A stretch of DNA of 19,717 nt from CAIXTV01 sp037144095 (GTDB lineage: Bacteria; Bacteroidota; Bacteroidia; Bacteroidales; CAIXTV01). Positions within the stretch are counted from its first letter, which is position 1. Each line of letters starts with the position of its first letter. Where the stretch lies: assembly GCA_037144095.1 (NCBI GenBank), contig JBAWXL010000060.1, positions 1-19,717 on the forward strand. Direction: 5' to 3'. This document shows positions 1 to 8,142 of the stretch, piece by piece. Under the pieces are notes generated by a model, which saw only the letters and a program-made list of their open reading frames with translations, searched no databases and was not told the origin of the DNA. The position numbers were made by a program, and so were the translations under genes.

Positions 1-122
1 TTATGGATAGCAACCAAATCGTTAGAAATAAGTTTATCGATGTCTTCCAAGACTTTTTTTGTTAAATCCCAATTAATAATTGCTTCAGCGATTTTATCGT
101 GCTTAAAAGCTCGAATCAACAT
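1..122 (-). CDS. Unknown protein, 3' part outside the window (partial)
   Basis: An open frame starts at an ATG (120-122) that overlaps the last codons of the upstream yfhO-like gene, so that the yfhO stop TGA lies inside ATGTTGA. It runs off the left edge after 40 codons. The visible peptide begins MLIRAFKHDKIAEAI and is mostly charged and helical, with no signal peptide or membrane segment. I do not recognise the family. The overlap suggests translational coupling with yfhO if the frame is real. No Shine-Dalgarno site is visible, which is normal for Bacteroidota. The frame stays open for 17 codons before the ATG, so the start is uncertain, and a chance ORF cannot be excluded with only 40 residues. 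Confidence 0.4.
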   Translation of the reverse strand, partial: MLIRAFKHDKIAEAIINWDLTKKVLEDIDKLISNDLVAIH

Positions 123-2524
123 ATATCGTTTTTGAAAATCAGCAATACAAGTATTGAACTGATTAAAGATAATTTATCACCGGTATAAAACGACTTGGGC
201 TCAAATTTATATTCAATAGTATGCACCCCTGCTGGAATCAGCATCGCTCTTAACACATAGTTGGCTCTGAAATGGGGAGTGAGTTTTCCATCAACATAAG
301 CATTCCAACCGTTTTTATAATAAATTTCTGAGAACACAGCCAATTGCTGACGATCGGCTTTCGAAGCATACACAAGGTCGTTGGGTTTATAGGATGTAAG
401 CGTAATGCTTGAAGTAGTGTCTTTACCGGGGGTTAAAGCTTTCACTTCATCGGCAAAACGTTTATCAATAATGGCAGTATGGGCAGGTTCAAAATTGCTT
501 AAGGCAGTCATTTCCGAATCGGCATTTGCTACCAGTCTATATTCATCCACAAACCAGGCATTGCCCAAAGCAGCCACATTTCGCTGCACCTGTTGTTCTC
601 CTTTTTCGCCCGGAACAATAAAATAACGTGTGTTCAGCATATTGAAAACCTTCACATTATTCTTCGAAATCTGATTTTCTATCAGCTCCTGATATCTGCG
701 CAATTTCGCTCCGTGGTATCCGCCTATCGATTTGTGATAATAAGATGTGGAAGCATCGTTAAAAGTATTTGCGGTGAGGTTAAGCACCCTATAATCGGGA
801 TCTTTATCCATCAAAATCATTTCGTCAGCCTGTGTAGGTTGAACATCAGAAACCATTTTTCTTTTCGGAACAAAATCTTCATCATTCAAATATCTTTTAT
901 CAACAGCCCAAACATCAAAGGTTATCAATAACCCCATTCCAACCAATACATAAACACTCTTGATTTTTTGAGCAAGAAAAGCCCAAATTAAACCACCAGA
1001 TAATAAAATCAGCACTAATGAACGAAGCGCATCCATACGGAAAATTGATTGTCTGTCCGATACTATGGCAGCAAGAAACCAATCAGGAAAACCTTGTTTC
1101 AGCATTGCGGCATCAGATGTCGACGAGAAATCGAAAAACATGGTAGGTAGCATTGCAAACAATAAACACAAACCCCCAACTATGCCCAGACTATATTTTA
1201 AAGCTTTAAGGATGTCTTTCTTTTCAACTTCTTTCGAAATGATCCTGTTCATCGCCATTAATCCCAACATCGGAATCGCAACACTTGCAATTACTAAAGC
1301 CATTGCAACCGTACGGAACTTATTATAAAAAGGAATATTGTAAAACATAAAATCATTGAAAGCATCGAAATTTTTACCCCAGGCTAACATTAAAGAAAAT
1401 ATTGCCGCCGTCAACAACCACCATTTTTCAGGTCCTTTCACTAAAAATAATCCCATCACAAACAAAAAGACAATAATCGCCCCAGCATACACCGGACCGG
1501 AAGTAAACGGCTGTTCACCCCAATAGGTTTGAACCCCTTTCAACATATCTTTCACATTCGAAATTCCATTTTTCTTTAATACCTGAGCAGTTTCAGAACC
1601 TTCTGATAGCTCTTGATGCGAGCTTCCACCATTAAAGTTAGGAATCAATAAAGTGAAAGACTCTGCTTTTCCATAACTCCATGCAAAAGCATAATCTTTG
1701 TCCAAGCCGCTCGATTGTTCCTGATTCCCTTTAGGCGTCAATTCAGATTGACCTCTCGTCGTTTCTTTTCCATATTCATAAGTTGTCCAAAGCTCACGTA
1801 TATTAGGTAAAACAGCAAGAATAACAGCAAAAAACAAAACTATGGATGCAATTGCAAAATGTTTGAGTTGCTTCTCAATAATGGCATAAATAAATTTCGA
1901 AATAAGCAAAATGAAAATCATAAACATCAAATAATAGGCTATTTGAAGGTGATTAAAAAAAACTTCCATACCCAAAGCAAAAGCGGTCAGAAGTCCACCC
2001 CAAATATATTTTTTCTTAAATGTTAATAGTATACCTGCCAAGACAGGTGCCATAAATGCAATTGCATAAGCTTTATTCACATGGCCCGCTTCAATAATAA
2101 TTAAATTATAGGAACCAAAAGCAAAAGCGATTGCTCCAATCAAACAAAGCCAGGGATTAATTCCCAGCACTAAAAGCAAAATATAAAACCCTATTAAATA
2201 CAAGAAAACAGTGTCTGCCGTATAGCGCGGAAGATTTAATTGAACAATATTTTCTGTGTACGAATAAACATTTTTTGAAGGAGGTAATGCTCCAATTTGG
2301 TAGGTTGGCATTCCTCCGAACATTGAATTTGTCCAAAGAGTGTATTCTCCGGTTTTTTCATGATAGGTTTGTGCTTCTTTCTGCATTCCTCCGGCATTTA
2401 CGACGTCAGATTGACGAAGTGATTTTCCATCCATTACCGGCCAAAAATAAATAAGACTTATAGCAATAAAAACAAGTATTGCCGAAAAATGCGGAATTAA
2501 CTTTTTAAAATTAATGTTTTTCAT
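116..2524 (-). CDS. YfhO-family polytopic membrane protein
   Basis: This 802-residue inner-membrane protein has a membrane helix near residues 12-31. An extracytoplasmic loop follows with RQSDVVNAGG (37-46) and W64 to GGMP (70-73), the acidic-then-WxxxxxGGxP pattern of the YfhO family (GT-C fold). Many more hydrophobic helices follow up to about residue 550, then a soluble domain at about 560-770. In Firmicutes YfhO proteins take part in glycosylating cell-wall polymers; the role in Bacteroidota is not established, so no substrate is given. The C-terminal end is odd. The last hydrophobic run (LSLISSILVLLIF) is short and followed directly by KNDIC and the stop, whereas relatives as I recall them end in a full membrane helix with a basic tail. 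The start is the ATG at 2522-2524; no clear promoter box was found. Family call is firm, function is not. Confidence 0.85.
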   Translation of the reverse strand: MKNINFKKLIPHFSAILVFIAISLIYFWPVMDGKSLRQSDVVNAGGMQKEAQTYHEKTGEYTLWTNSMFGGMPTYQIGALPPSKNVYSYTENIVQLNLPRYTADTVFLYLIGFYILLLVLGINPWLCLIGAIAFAFGSYNLIIIEAGHVNKAYAIAFMAPVLAGILLTFKKKYIWGGLLTAFALGMEVFFNHLQIAYYLMFMIFILLISKFIYAIIEKQLKHFAIASIVLFFAVILAVLPNIRELWTTYEYGKETTRGQSELTPKGNQEQSSGLDKDYAFAWSYGKAESFTLLIPNFNGGSSHQELSEGSETAQVLKKNGISNVKDMLKGVQTYWGEQPFTSGPVYAGAIIVFLFVMGLFLVKGPEKWWLLTAAIFSLMLAWGKNFDAFNDFMFYNIPFYNKFRTVAMALVIASVAIPMLGLMAMNRIISKEVEKKDILKALKYSLGIVGGLCLLFAMLPTMFFDFSSTSDAAMLKQGFPDWFLAAIVSDRQSIFRMDALRSLVLILLSGGLIWAFLAQKIKSVYVLVGMGLLITFDVWAVDKRYLNDEDFVPKRKMVSDVQPTQADEMILMDKDPDYRVLNLTANTFNDASTSYYHKSIGGYHGAKLRRYQELIENQISKNNVKVFNMLNTRYFIVPGEKGEQQVQRNVAALGNAWFVDEYRLVANADSEMTALSNFEPAHTAIIDKRFADEVKALTPGKDTTSSITLTSYKPNDLVYASKADRQQLAVFSEIYYKNGWNAYVDGKLTPHFRANYVLRAMLIPAGVHTIEYKFEPKSFYTGDKLSLISSILVLLIFKNDIC

Positions 2525-2798
2525 GTGATTGGATTGTATTAATTAGTTTCTGATTTGATGCAATTACAAATTTCGTCAAGACGAAAATGAGGTGGTATAG
2601 TTTTGATAAATACTCAATTAATTATAATCTGCAAATAACGGAATAATTTTTAAAATATTACGTTGAAAATAATATTGTTGAAAAATTTGAATCATGAAAA
2701 GTAGAAATACAATAAATCAACAAAACCCCTAAACTGAAGATTATTCTATTCTAAAAATCAATGTTTCATGCAATTTAAACGCAAACAGAAATTACAAT
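2525..2798. other. AT-rich intergenic region between yfhO and rpmH
   Basis: No credible ORF or RNA gene is seen here. It should contain the yfhO promoter, but I found no full TAnnTTTG box on the minus strand; the nearest resemblance (TTATTTG around 2630) is poor. The right end merges into the rpmH terminator. Confidence 0.5.
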
Positions 2799-2838
2799 AA
2801 ATAAAAAAAAGAAGAAGACATTAACATCTTCTTCTTTT
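2799..2838 (-). terminator. Intrinsic terminator of rpmH
   Basis: A 12-bp perfect inverted repeat (arms 2807-2818 and 2827-2838, AAAAGAAGAAGA pairing with TCTTCTTCTTTT, 8-nt loop) lies about 20 bases past the rpmH stop. Read on the minus strand it runs into a long T tract. The stem is AT-rich, but the arm length and T run make it a convincing terminator. Confidence 0.8.
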
Positions 2839-2858
2839 AATATAAATGGTTTGAATAT

Positions 2859-3017
2859 TTACTTTTTACCAGCCTGTTCGTCAGAAACAGTAAGCTTGTG
2901 TCTGCCTTTTGCTCTGCGGGCAGCAATTATTTTTCTGCCATTAGCAGTAGACATTCTTTTAGTAAAACCGTGTTTATTAGTCCTTTTTCGACGTGATGGT
3001 TGGAAAGTTCTTTTCAT
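2859..3017 (-). CDS. rpmH: 50S ribosomal protein L34
   Basis: This 52-residue, highly basic protein begins MKRTFQPSRRKRTNKHGF, continues with KRMSTANGRKIIAARRAKGR and ends DEQAGKK. The N-terminal MKRTFQPS, the HGF and the RRAKGR segments are hallmarks of bacterial L34, and the length fits the usual 44-53 residues. L34 is a late-assembling component of the large ribosomal subunit. The gene stands alone with its own promoter box (3038-3045) and terminator (2807-2838). It is not next to rnpA or dnaA as in the classic origin-region arrangement. That separation is common in Bacteroidota, so the gene gives no evidence of a replication origin here. Confidence 0.97.
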   Translation of the reverse strand: MKRTFQPSRRKRTNKHGFTKRMSTANGRKIIAARRAKGRHKLTVSDEQAGKK

Positions 3018-3037
3018 TTTATCTCTGTTTTGAGCTG

Positions 3038-3045
3038 CAAAAGTA
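3038..3045 (-). promoter_or_regulatory. Promoter -7 box for rpmH
   Basis: The minus strand reads TACTTTTG, an exact match to the Bacteroidota consensus TAnnTTTG. The ATG is 20 bases further on, leaving a leader of roughly 10-15 nt. The -33 region has no good TTTG. Confidence 0.65.
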
Positions 3046-3145
3046 AAAAATTATTGCATTGAAAATTCATTTCTGTAAAAAAATCAGCTTTATTTTCTTT
3101 ATATCACACAAAGACAAGGCTTTATAATTTTCAGAAATAAGGCAA

Positions 3146-4606
3146 TTATTTAACTGGAGCATTTTTGAGTGTTTGTACTAAGAAATCCCAAAACTTTTCG
3201 ACACTTGCAATATTCACTTTTTCATCCGGTGAGTGAGGAAAACGAATGGTTGGACCAAATGAAATCATATCCCAATTAGGATAAACGCCACCTAATAAAC
3301 CACATTCCAAACCTGCATGGATAGCAGCAATTTTTGGTTTTGTACCAAATTGTTTTTCATAAGCAGCAAGCATTTCCTTTAAGATTGGAGAATCCATGTT
3401 GGGTTTCCAACCGGGATACTGTCCATCAAGAACAATTTCGGCACCTGCCAATGAATATACCGCTACAAACATATTTTCAAGGTCTTCTTTTGCTGAATCA
3501 ACTGAACTGCGTAATAAACACTGAATTGTAATGGTTTTATCCTGTGATTTAACAATAGCTAAATTAGTTGATGTTTCAACAAGACCTTTCATATCCTGAC
3601 TGTCGCGCATCACACCATTAGGTGTGGCATAAATAGCATTCATTAAATTGCAACCGGTTTTGGTGTCAATTAAAAATGCAGGTTTATCACATCCTTTTAA
3701 CTCAATAGTTAAATCGGTTTCAACACCTTTGTATTCTTTAACTACAATTGCGGTAAATTCAGCAACAAACTTTTTAAAAGCATCAACATTAGCTGTGGGG
3801 ATGGTAATTACAGCCATTGATTCGCGGGGGATTGCATTACGCAAGCTGCCTCCATCAATACTTGAAAGTCTTAATCCGAAATTTTTGCATGAATACCATA
3901 AAATGCGATTGAGGATTTTATTTGAGTTTCCTCTTTCTAAAGCAATATCTACTCCTGAATGTCCACCTTTTAAACCTTTTACAGTAAGTTGGAATGCAAC
4001 TGCATCGGCAGGAACACTTTCTTCAGTATAATTAAATTTCACATTTGCATTCGTACCACCGGCACATCCTACATATAATTCTCCTTCATCTTCTGAATCG
4101 AGATTCATTAAAATGTCTCCTTTTAATAAACCTGATTTTAATCCAAAAGCTCCTGTCATACCGGTTTCTTCATCGATTGTGAATAAAGCTTCAATCAGAC
4201 CATGTGATAAGTCTTTTGATTCGAGCACTGCCATAGCAGCAGCAACACCGATGCCATTATCAGCACCTAAGGTTGTTCCTTTTGCTTTTACCCATTCTCC
4301 ATCTATCCAAGGGAGGATAGGATCGGTATCGAAATTGTGAGGGGTATCGTTGTTTTTTTGAGGAACCATGTCGAGATGCCCTTGTAAAACAATTCCCTTG
4401 CGGTTTTCCATACCTGGGGTAGCAGGTTTACGAATGATTACATTGCCTACTTCGTCAATAATGGTTTCTAAATTTCTTTCTTTAGCCCAAGCTACCACGA
4501 AGTCGCTTATTTGTTGTTCTTTTTTTGAGGGATGTGGAATTCCACAGATGCTCTCAAAGTTATTCCATAATGCGGTTGGTTTTAATCCGCCTAAAATGTT
4601 TCCCAT
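3146..4606 (-). CDS. pepD: Aminoacyl-histidine (Xaa-His) dipeptidase, M20 family
   Basis: A 486-residue cytosolic di-zinc peptidase, the same length as E. coli PepD (485). Zinc-ligand and catalytic positions are all visible: H77 and D79 in LQGHLDMVPQ, D116 in GADNGIG, the E146-E147 pair in DEETGMTGA, D170 in NLDSEDEGE, and a C-terminal H in RFPHSPDE. The lid domain between the two halves of the catalytic domain is complete. The enzyme hydrolyses Xaa-His and other dipeptides for amino-acid supply. The gene starts 2 bp after the stop of the PqqD-like gene and has a good AAGGAG site (4615-4620) inside that gene's end, so the two are co-transcribed. With the OPT transporter further upstream this looks like peptide import and breakdown. 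No clear terminator follows. Confidence 0.95.
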   Translation of the reverse strand: MGNILGGLKPTALWNNFESICGIPHPSKKEQQISDFVVAWAKERNLETIIDEVGNVIIRKPATPGMENRKGIVLQGHLDMVPQKNNDTPHNFDTDPILPWIDGEWVKAKGTTLGADNGIGVAAAMAVLESKDLSHGLIEALFTIDEETGMTGAFGLKSGLLKGDILMNLDSEDEGELYVGCAGGTNANVKFNYTEESVPADAVAFQLTVKGLKGGHSGVDIALERGNSNKILNRILWYSCKNFGLRLSSIDGGSLRNAIPRESMAVITIPTANVDAFKKFVAEFTAIVVKEYKGVETDLTIELKGCDKPAFLIDTKTGCNLMNAIYATPNGVMRDSQDMKGLVETSTNLAIVKSQDKTITIQCLLRSSVDSAKEDLENMFVAVYSLAGAEIVLDGQYPGWKPNMDSPILKEMLAAYEKQFGTKPKIAAIHAGLECGLLGGVYPNWDMISFGPTIRFPHSPDEKVNIASVEKFWDFLVQTLKNAPVK

Positions 4607-4608
4607 AA

Positions 4609-4989
4609 TTAATTCTCCTTTTTTTGAAGTTCTTTAAATGAAATGTATTTGTTATTGTAAAGTTGTGATAAAAATCTTCCTAACCTCTGATGAACGGGTT
4701 GAACTTTTTCGCCCAATTGTTCGCTAAGTAGGGTGGCAATTTCATCCACCTTTCTGCTCCCATCAATCAACAACCAACTTGCCGTACCAATTTCATCAAG
4801 TTTCATTTGAATGAAAGGAGAACGTTTGCCAAGCATGAATTTTTGAATTTTAGGATTTTTGAATTTGGGATAAAGCAAAGTCACCAAACCATTTTCTTCC
4901 GTTTTAAATTCTATTTTACGAAAAGGTGTCAAGTCGAGGAGGCTTGCTTTTTTTAAAATTTTTCTTCGTTCAAAGAAGTTACGTTCCAT
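4609..4989 (-). CDS. PqqD-family protein (stand-alone)
   Basis: This 126-residue protein has a basic N-terminus and a C-terminal half that follows the PqqD pattern. KLDEIGTASWLLIDGSRKVD is followed by EIATLLSEQLGEKVQPVHQR and by a closing LGRFLSQLYNNKYISF. PqqD domains are winged-helix peptide-binding folds (RiPP recognition elements) that present a precursor peptide to a radical SAM enzyme. No radical SAM, precursor peptide or PQQ gene is nearby, so PQQ synthesis is not implied. An upstream in-frame ATG at 5022 would add 11 residues but lies inside a stem-loop, so I prefer the ATG at 4987-4989. The gene sits 57 bp after the OPT transporter and 2 bp before pepD. Its role is unknown. Confidence 0.8.
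   Translation of the reverse strand: MERNFFERRKILKKASLLDLTPFRKIEFKTEENGLVTLLYPKFKNPKIQKFMLGKRSPFIQMKLDEIGTASWLLIDGSRKVDEIATLLSEQLGEKVQPVHQRLGRFLSQLYNNKYISFKELQKKEN
4615..4620 (-). promoter_or_regulatory. Shine-Dalgarno site for pepD
   Basis: AAGGAG lies 8 bases before the pepD ATG, inside the last codons of the PqqD-like gene. Strong sites of this kind are rare in this window; it supports the pepD start at 4606 and independent ribosome loading. Confidence 0.6.
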
Positions 4990-5003
4990 ATTTTTTTGTT
5001 GAA

Positions 5004-5035
5004 AATCCGGCAGAGAAATCAACCTCTGCCGGATT
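5004..5035 (-). terminator. Stem-loop between the OPT transporter and the PqqD-like gene
   Basis: A perfect 12-bp GC-rich inverted repeat (arms AATCCGGCAGAG at 5004-5015 and its complement at 5024-5035, 8-nt loop) lies just after the transporter stop. On the minus strand only four T follow it. It may terminate partly, or protect the 3' end of the transporter message, leaving lower expression of the two genes behind it. Confidence 0.6.
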
Positions 5036-5046
5036 ATTTTAATTAT

Positions 5047-7170
5047 TTAGAAGCTTCCACTTGGTGGAGGTGGTTCGCTTGCATCACCTTTGTTCTTGAG
5101 TGGAATATAAATTAATGACAATGAAATTAAAGTTAAGATAGCCATGCTAACATAGAATGAAGGTTCTTCAAAGAAAGCAGGTGTTGGAACATTCATGAAA
5201 TAAAGCAGAGCAAAAACAAGTCCCATTAAAGCTTCACCGGCTATAAAACCTGAAGCCAATAAAATTCCAACATTATCCATCCGCACCATTTGTCCTTTTG
5301 AATAAATCTTCACGGGTTCGCCATTTTCATCCAACACTTCTTTGCCGTTTACTTTTTTCTTTCTGTTGAACATTTCGAGGATGCCTTTTACACAGCCACC
5401 TAAGAATATTGCAAAAGTTGTTTCTAATGGAAGGTACATCCCAACACTTACCAGCATTGGACTTTTTACCTGCATCAAAATAAATCCTAAGCCCATGAGC
5501 ATACCCACGATGATGAGTGGCCATGCCATTTGTCCGCTTACAATACCTCTTGACAACATTGCCATAAGACTGGCTTGTGGAGCAGGAAGGTTTTTACTTC
5601 CGAAACCACCTTCATAGCCATCTTTCAATCCTTGTGCAATGTCACCCTGATTAAGGATAACCAATACTCCAAACATTACAGAACCAGCAAGAATAACTCC
5701 AATGATATCTCCAATCTGCATGCGCCAGGGAGTACCACCAAGAATATGTCCTGCTTTTAAATCCTGAAGCATTTCGCCGGCAACAGCAGCAGAAACGCAA
5801 ACAATTGCGGCAACACCCAACACAGTAGCTATACCGGCATCACCAGATACACCAAGAGCTACTAAAATAAGAGCAGTAACCACAAGTGCAGTAAGGGTTA
5901 GTCCACTAATAGGATTATTACTTGAACCCATAATTCCAACCAGATAACCGGAAACAGCTCCGAATAGGAAAGCCAACACAATTAGTAGCGTTGCAGCTAC
6001 AATAGAAACCAACAGGCTTGCTTCAAAAATAAAAAAGGAAATTGCAAAAGTTAAAGCAGCTACTGCAAGAATTCCAACAATAATCCAGTTAAAAGGAATA
6101 TCTTTTTCTGTACGGGAAGTTTCGACTTTACTACCACCGGCAGCTTTACGAACATCATTAACAGCTCTTCTTAAACCTTCACCCAAACTTTTACGCATTT
6201 TAAATAAGGTGAAACATGCACCCATCAACATACCACCAATAGCAATAGGACGAACAATAAATCGCCAAATCTGTGTCATTTGATAAGTTGCGCTACTCAC
6301 TTTATCTAAAGCTGAAGCATCTGTTAAAGTTGGATCTTTTACCTGAAGCATATGTGCCCAACTAGTTAGAAAATCCAAACTAAAGGAAGGGGAAATAAAA
6401 TAATAAATGATTGGAGCCAATAAACCCCAGGCAATGATGCCTCCACTAAAGTTCAAAGCAGCATATTTTGGTCCGATGATGTAACCAACCCCCATATATG
6501 CAGGACTGATTCCCGGTGAGCTTAAGAGCAAACCGCCTTGTCCTGTGAATAATGTACCGGTGATGGTTTGTTTTGAGAAAACAATAAACTTTTCCCATGA
6601 AGTGGCAAAGAATTTCATTTGACCAAGCGCCTGAATGATGGCGCCACCTGCCATTGCACCAAAAAGGAATTTTGAACCACCACCACTTCTGCGACCGGCT
6701 TTGTGAATTTCGGCTGCGGCAATAGATTCGGGGAATTTTAGTTCAACATCCTCAACCATTACTCTTCTGAGTAAGGCTACAAACATGATACCGAGGATAC
6801 CACCGGCAATAAGAATGAGAGAAGAAGTTACATAGTGCCCGATGGTGAAAAATTCAGGCCACAGACCTGAAACAAAGAATGCGGGTAATGTAAAAATGGC
6901 TCCGGCAGCTACCGACTCGCCAATGGAACCCACTGTACGTGCAAAGTTTTCTTCGAGTATGGAGCCTTTCATGGTTTTCAGGAGTGCCATACCGATGACG
7001 GCTGCGGGATAGGTAGCGGCAATGGTCATACCGGCACGTAAGCCTAGATAGGCATTTGCTGCGCCCAATACAACCGACATTATTAGTCCGATTAAGAGAG
7101 CCTTGAATGTAAACTCAGCCATATTGGTTTCGGCTGAAACAAAGGGCACGAATTTTTTCTGTTCTGACAT
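5047..7170 (-). CDS. OPT-family oligopeptide transporter
   Basis: A 707-residue inner-membrane protein of the OPT superfamily, with about 14-16 hydrophobic segments. The first segment carries the family signature around ANAYLGLRAGMTIAATYPAA (residues about 39-58). It is followed by RTVGSIGESVAAGAIFTLPA, and near the end SVGMYLPLETTFAIFLGG. These transporters use proton coupling to take up oligopeptides, or in plant relatives metal chelates; I infer peptides because a dipeptidase gene follows downstream. The start MSEQKKFVPF has a short polar leader, as expected. A 117-bp gap separates it from rsmG upstream, with no exact TAnnTTTG box, so it may be read through from rsmG or use a weak promoter. 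The C-terminal tail is proline-rich (PPPPSGSF). Confidence 0.92.
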   Translation of the reverse strand: MSEQKKFVPFVSAETNMAEFTFKALLIGLIMSVVLGAANAYLGLRAGMTIAATYPAAVIGMALLKTMKGSILEENFARTVGSIGESVAAGAIFTLPAFFVSGLWPEFFTIGHYVTSSLILIAGGILGIMFVALLRRVMVEDVELKFPESIAAAEIHKAGRRSGGGSKFLFGAMAGGAIIQALGQMKFFATSWEKFIVFSKQTITGTLFTGQGGLLLSSPGISPAYMGVGYIIGPKYAALNFSGGIIAWGLLAPIIYYFISPSFSLDFLTSWAHMLQVKDPTLTDASALDKVSSATYQMTQIWRFIVRPIAIGGMLMGACFTLFKMRKSLGEGLRRAVNDVRKAAGGSKVETSRTEKDIPFNWIIVGILAVAALTFAISFFIFEASLLVSIVAATLLIVLAFLFGAVSGYLVGIMGSSNNPISGLTLTALVVTALILVALGVSGDAGIATVLGVAAIVCVSAAVAGEMLQDLKAGHILGGTPWRMQIGDIIGVILAGSVMFGVLVILNQGDIAQGLKDGYEGGFGSKNLPAPQASLMAMLSRGIVSGQMAWPLIIVGMLMGLGFILMQVKSPMLVSVGMYLPLETTFAIFLGGCVKGILEMFNRKKKVNGKEVLDENGEPVKIYSKGQMVRMDNVGILLASGFIAGEALMGLVFALLYFMNVPTPAFFEEPSFYVSMAILTLISLSLIYIPLKNKGDASEPPPPSGSF

Positions 7171-7287
7171 AAATTTTGTGTTTTAGTTAATAATACTTTG
7201 ATATTTTTTGCTAATTACGTAAAAAAAAACGGAATTCAGCGAACATATTTTTTAAAATCATTTTTTTCCGATTTAACCATAAGAAAC

Positions 7288-7908
7288 TCAATAAAGAAAC
7301 ACTATTTTCTTTGTTTGAAAATAATCTTCTTTCACATAATCATAGAGATGAAATAGTTCGTATTTCATCTTAATTTGTTGAAGTTCGTCGGAAAAATCGC
7401 CTCCTTTCAAATAAATTATCCCTTTGTTTCTTCCATCTGATTTGGAACGTTGAAGCAAGGGTTTGCTGAGTTTTTCAAAATCGGGCAAATTGGTTACGGC
7501 ACGACTCACCACATAATCAAACTTTACTTTCAGTTGTTCAACTCGCAATGTTTTGGCAATTACATTTTTCAGATTCAATTTCAGAACAATATCATCGACC
7601 ACTCCAATTTTTTTGGAAATTGAATCAACCAAAGTAAAAGAAACTTCAGGGAAAAGAATGGCCAGAGGAATGCCGGGCAGCCCGCCACCGGTGCCTATGT
7701 CGAGCACTTTTATTCCTTTCGGAAAAGAAAACACTTTTGCAATGCTAAGGGAATGAACAATATGATGCAACTCGAGGTTTTCGATGTCCTGACGCGAAAC
7801 CAGGTTGATTTTTTGGTTCCATTCTTTAAACAATACCATCAATTGTTGCAACTGTTCGAGTTGAAAAGTGCTCAGATCGGGGAAATATGTTTGAAGATAG
7901 TTTGCCAT
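7288..7908 (-). CDS. rsmG: 16S rRNA (guanine-527-N7)-methyltransferase
   Basis: A 206-residue cytosolic enzyme that uses S-adenosylmethionine to methylate G527 of 16S rRNA. The SAM-binding motif is LDIGTGGGLPGIPLAILFP (69-87), preceded by NQKINLVSR (31-39), and followed by the acidic LVDS (93-96) and the SRAV box (135-138). All are standard for RsmG (GidB). The open frame extends nine codons further to 7935, but a perfect promoter -7 box lies at 7921-7928, so the longer start would sit upstream of the transcript. I therefore start at MANYLQTYF. Loss of RsmG gives low-level streptomycin resistance in several bacteria. The glucosaminidase gene is divergently transcribed. Confidence 0.95.
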   Translation of the reverse strand: MANYLQTYFPDLSTFQLEQLQQLMVLFKEWNQKINLVSRQDIENLELHHIVHSLSIAKVFSFPKGIKVLDIGTGGGLPGIPLAILFPEVSFTLVDSISKKIGVVDDIVLKLNLKNVIAKTLRVEQLKVKFDYVVSRAVTNLPDFEKLSKPLLQRSKSDGRNKGIIYLKGGDFSDELQQIKMKYELFHLYDYVKEDYFQTKKIVFLY

Positions 7909-7920
7909 AGAAATTCGTTC

Positions 7921-7928
7921 CAAAAGTA
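7921..7928 (-). promoter_or_regulatory. Promoter -7 box for rsmG
   Basis: The minus strand reads TACTTTTG, an exact TAnnTTTG match, 12 bases before the chosen ATG. The leader would be only about 6 nt. It decides the rsmG start in favour of 7908. Confidence 0.6.
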
Positions 7929-7966
7929 ATAACAATTGATTGTGTAAAACTAAATTTTAAAGATAA

Positions 7967-7995
7967 TTGTTTAAACAGGGTTCATTATAACTTTG
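7967..7995 (+). promoter_or_regulatory. Promoter for the glucosaminidase gene
   Basis: A TTG (7967-7969) is followed after 18 bases by TAACTTTG (7988-7995), an exact -7 box. Transcription would begin near 8002, giving a leader of about 140 nt that contains the repeats at 8046-8113. Confidence 0.6.
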
Positions 7996-8045
7996 CACTT
8001 ATGATTTATAGAAACATATCAATGCAGATAATTAGCTATGCCACA

Positions 8046-8078
8046 AAGTTTCACAAAGAATCTCTAAGTTTCACAAAG
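8046..8078. repeat. Two copies of a 13-bp direct repeat
   Basis: AAGTTTCACAAAG occurs at 8046-8058 and 8066-8078, 20 bp apart. Such CACAAAG-rich intergenic strings are frequent in Bacteroidota genomes; no function is evident. Confidence 0.45.
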
Positions 8079-8096
8079 GAGGTTATAAAAACTTAA

Positions 8097-8113
8097 CAGG
8101 TTTTGAAAACCTG
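8097..8113. repeat. Short inverted repeat, AACCTG type
   Basis: CAGGTTTTGAAAACCTG is a perfect palindrome around one central base, 29 bp before the glucosaminidase ATG. The AACCTG/CAGGTT hairpin resembles dispersed palindromes common in Bacteroidota. It lies in the predicted mRNA leader, so it could affect translation or message stability. Confidence 0.5.
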
Positions 8114-8142
8114 GTAGGTTGTATTTAAAACACAATAATAAA

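Noticed and set aside
2851..3033. 60-codon plus-strand ORF
   Set aside because: It is the antisense of rpmH, whose 52-residue product is unmistakable.
2859..3145. Replication origin region suggested by rpmH
   Set aside because: No dnaA, rnpA or cluster of DnaA boxes was seen, and rpmH is often away from the origin genes in Bacteroidota.
4609..4989. PQQ biosynthesis
   Set aside because: Only a PqqD-like domain is present; no pqqA, pqqC or radical SAM pqqE nearby.
8001..8096. 31-codon ORF in the leader of the glucosaminidase gene
   Set aside because: Its ATG falls at the expected transcription start and the frame is made of dispersed repeat sequence; no sign of coding selection.
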